6,886 nt of DNA, from positions 1 to 6,886 of the forward strand of contig CAYPYI010000071.1 in the NCBI GenBank assembly GCA_964415085.1, in the 5' to 3' direction. Positions 6,543 through 6,886 of the stretch are shown here, piece by piece (the stretch's first letter is position 1; every line of letters begins with the position of its first letter). Made by a program: the position numbers and the translations under genes. The notes under the pieces were generated by a model that was not told the DNA's origin, did not search any database, and saw nothing but the letters and a program-made list of their open reading frames with translations. The stretch is from CAYPYI01 sp964415085. Its GTDB lineage: Bacteria; Bacillota; Clostridia; Tissierellales; Tissierellaceae.

Positions 6543-6558
6543 ATAATTTTAAAATTAT
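6543..6558. repeat. Perfect 16-bp palindrome ATAATTTTAAAATTAT
   Basis: A second gapless palindrome 3 bp after the first. It is pure A/T, so it is less significant alone, but the tandem arrangement with 6524-6539 is notable. Confidence 0.4.
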
Positions 6559-6649
6559 ACTTTTAATAGATTAAGATTTCAAAGTTTGAAATCTTATATT
6601 TACATAAATGTAAAAGAAATAGTGTGATTTAGATCTGCTATTAAAAGTA
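6558..6649. other. Potential three-way-junction structured element, unidentified
   Basis: Helix 1 pairs TACTTTTAATAG (6558-6569) with CTATTAAAAGTA (6638-6649), a perfect 12-bp match. Inside it, helix 2 has arms TAAGATTTCAAA (6572-6583) and TTTGAAATCTTA (6585-6596) around one base. Helix 3 pairs TTTACA (6599-6604) with TGTAAA (6609-6614). The helices are separated by only 2 nt at two of the junctions, and a 23-nt unpaired strand closes the third. I do not recognise a known riboswitch or small RNA. It could be an RNA on either strand, a DNA-level element, or a by-product of AT-rich palindromes. Confidence 0.4.
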
Positions 6650-6813
6650 AAGTAAAAAACCTTTAAATATTACACGAAATCTATTCAAAATATTTTACTA
6701 GCTACCTAGAAGCATATTACTTAGTTAAAAATAATAATATAAGCCCTAATCTATACTTAGTCATAAACCTAAAATTTCCTTTAAATATTTTAATTTTTGT
6801 ATATTTATTATTT

Positions 6814-6886
6814 ATCCAAGATGTCAGTCCAAGTTGTAAAGATCTAATGTCAAGTCTTAAATGACATCCAAGATGTCAGCCCAAGT
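6814..6886. repeat. Repeat pair with 52-bp period, reaching the window edge
   Basis: The 21-base unit at 6814-6834 (beginning ATCCAAGATGTCAG) recurs at 6866-6886 with one change (T to C after the CAG). The 31 bases between hold the partial look-alike TAATGTCAAGTC. TGACATC/GATGTCA (6862-6868 with 6872-6878) can form a hairpin over the second copy. The second copy ends exactly at the window edge, so more copies may follow. On the minus strand the copies read TWADILDVI* and TWTDILDK*, in different frames. Confidence 0.6.

Larger units (their letters stand above)
6480..6707. repeat. 12-bp inverted repeat pair enclosing the palindrome cluster
   Basis: AGGTAGCTAGTA (6480-6491) is the exact inverse of TACTAGCTACCT (6696-6707), with about 200 bp between them. 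The left arm is inside the terminator loop. ATGC lies just outside both arms (3 nt away on the left, 4 nt on the right). This could mark the ends of a small miniature-type element or a long-range pairing, but no target duplication is clear. Confidence 0.4.
6389..6886. other. Gene-free region rich in inverted repeats
   Basis: About 500 nt with no ORF carrying a good start and ribosome binding site on either strand. It contains the terminator at 6468-6515, two 16-bp palindromes, a potential three-way junction, a 12-bp inverted repeat pair enclosing much of this (6480-6491 with 6696-6707), and a repeat pair at the right edge. On the minus strand a frame enters from the edge and stops at 6857-6859 (TWADILDVI*), possibly the tail of a convergent gene, but ten codons are too few to call. 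Confidence 0.6.

Noticed and set aside
6717..6764. Minus-strand 15-residue hydrophobic peptide MTKYRLGLILLFLTK
   Set aside because: AAAGGA lies about 12 nt before the ATG, too far to be convincing, and short hydrophobic frames are common by chance in AT-rich DNA.
6814..6886. CRISPR array start
   Set aside because: Only two copies are visible, the repeat is short (21 bases), the intervening 31 bases contain a degenerate copy of the repeat itself, and no cas gene is present.

Overview
The window is AT-rich, with A/T-ending codons, AGA arginine codons and strong AGGAGG-type ribosome binding sites. This points to a low-GC Firmicute, most likely an anaerobic member of the Clostridia. I cannot name the genus from this sequence alone.

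Positions 1-803 hold no gene I can defend. Two strong rho-independent terminators (66-104 and 266-305) are each preceded by a related segment of about 45 nt, so the terminator plus its upstream flank looks duplicated. A leader region of about 500 nt follows, with inverted repeats, two 10-bp-phased direct repeats and a plausible promoter close to the first gene.

Positions 804-5494 hold a tightly packed four-gene ABC importer operon on the + strand: a BMP/PnrA-type lipoprotein binding protein, a 512-residue double-domain ATPase and two different inner-membrane permeases. Gene order and protein lengths match the nucleoside importer NupNOPQ (YufNOPQ) of Bacillus subtilis and the Rns importer of streptococci. 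The last two junctions overlap by 11 and 8 nt. The binding protein would catch ligand outside the cell, the two permeases would form the heterodimeric channel, and the ATPase would power it with one good and one degenerate ATP site. The ligand is probably a nucleoside, but part of the binding protein's pocket region looks unusual.

Positions 5579-6388 hold a cytosolic serine esterase of the esterase D / S-formylglutathione hydrolase fold. No convincing terminator separates it from the transporter, so it probably shares the transcript. A run of 10 N falls near its C-terminus, so the true end of the protein is unknown.

Positions 6389-6886 contain no defensible gene but are dense in inverted repeats. 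They include a terminator that looks functional in both directions, two perfect 16-bp palindromes, a compact potential three-way junction (6558-6649), and a 20/21-identical repeat pair that reaches the window edge. The three-way junction, the duplicated terminator modules and the transporter-esterase linkage are the parts most worth a second look. I did not find clear evidence of a wholly new system.
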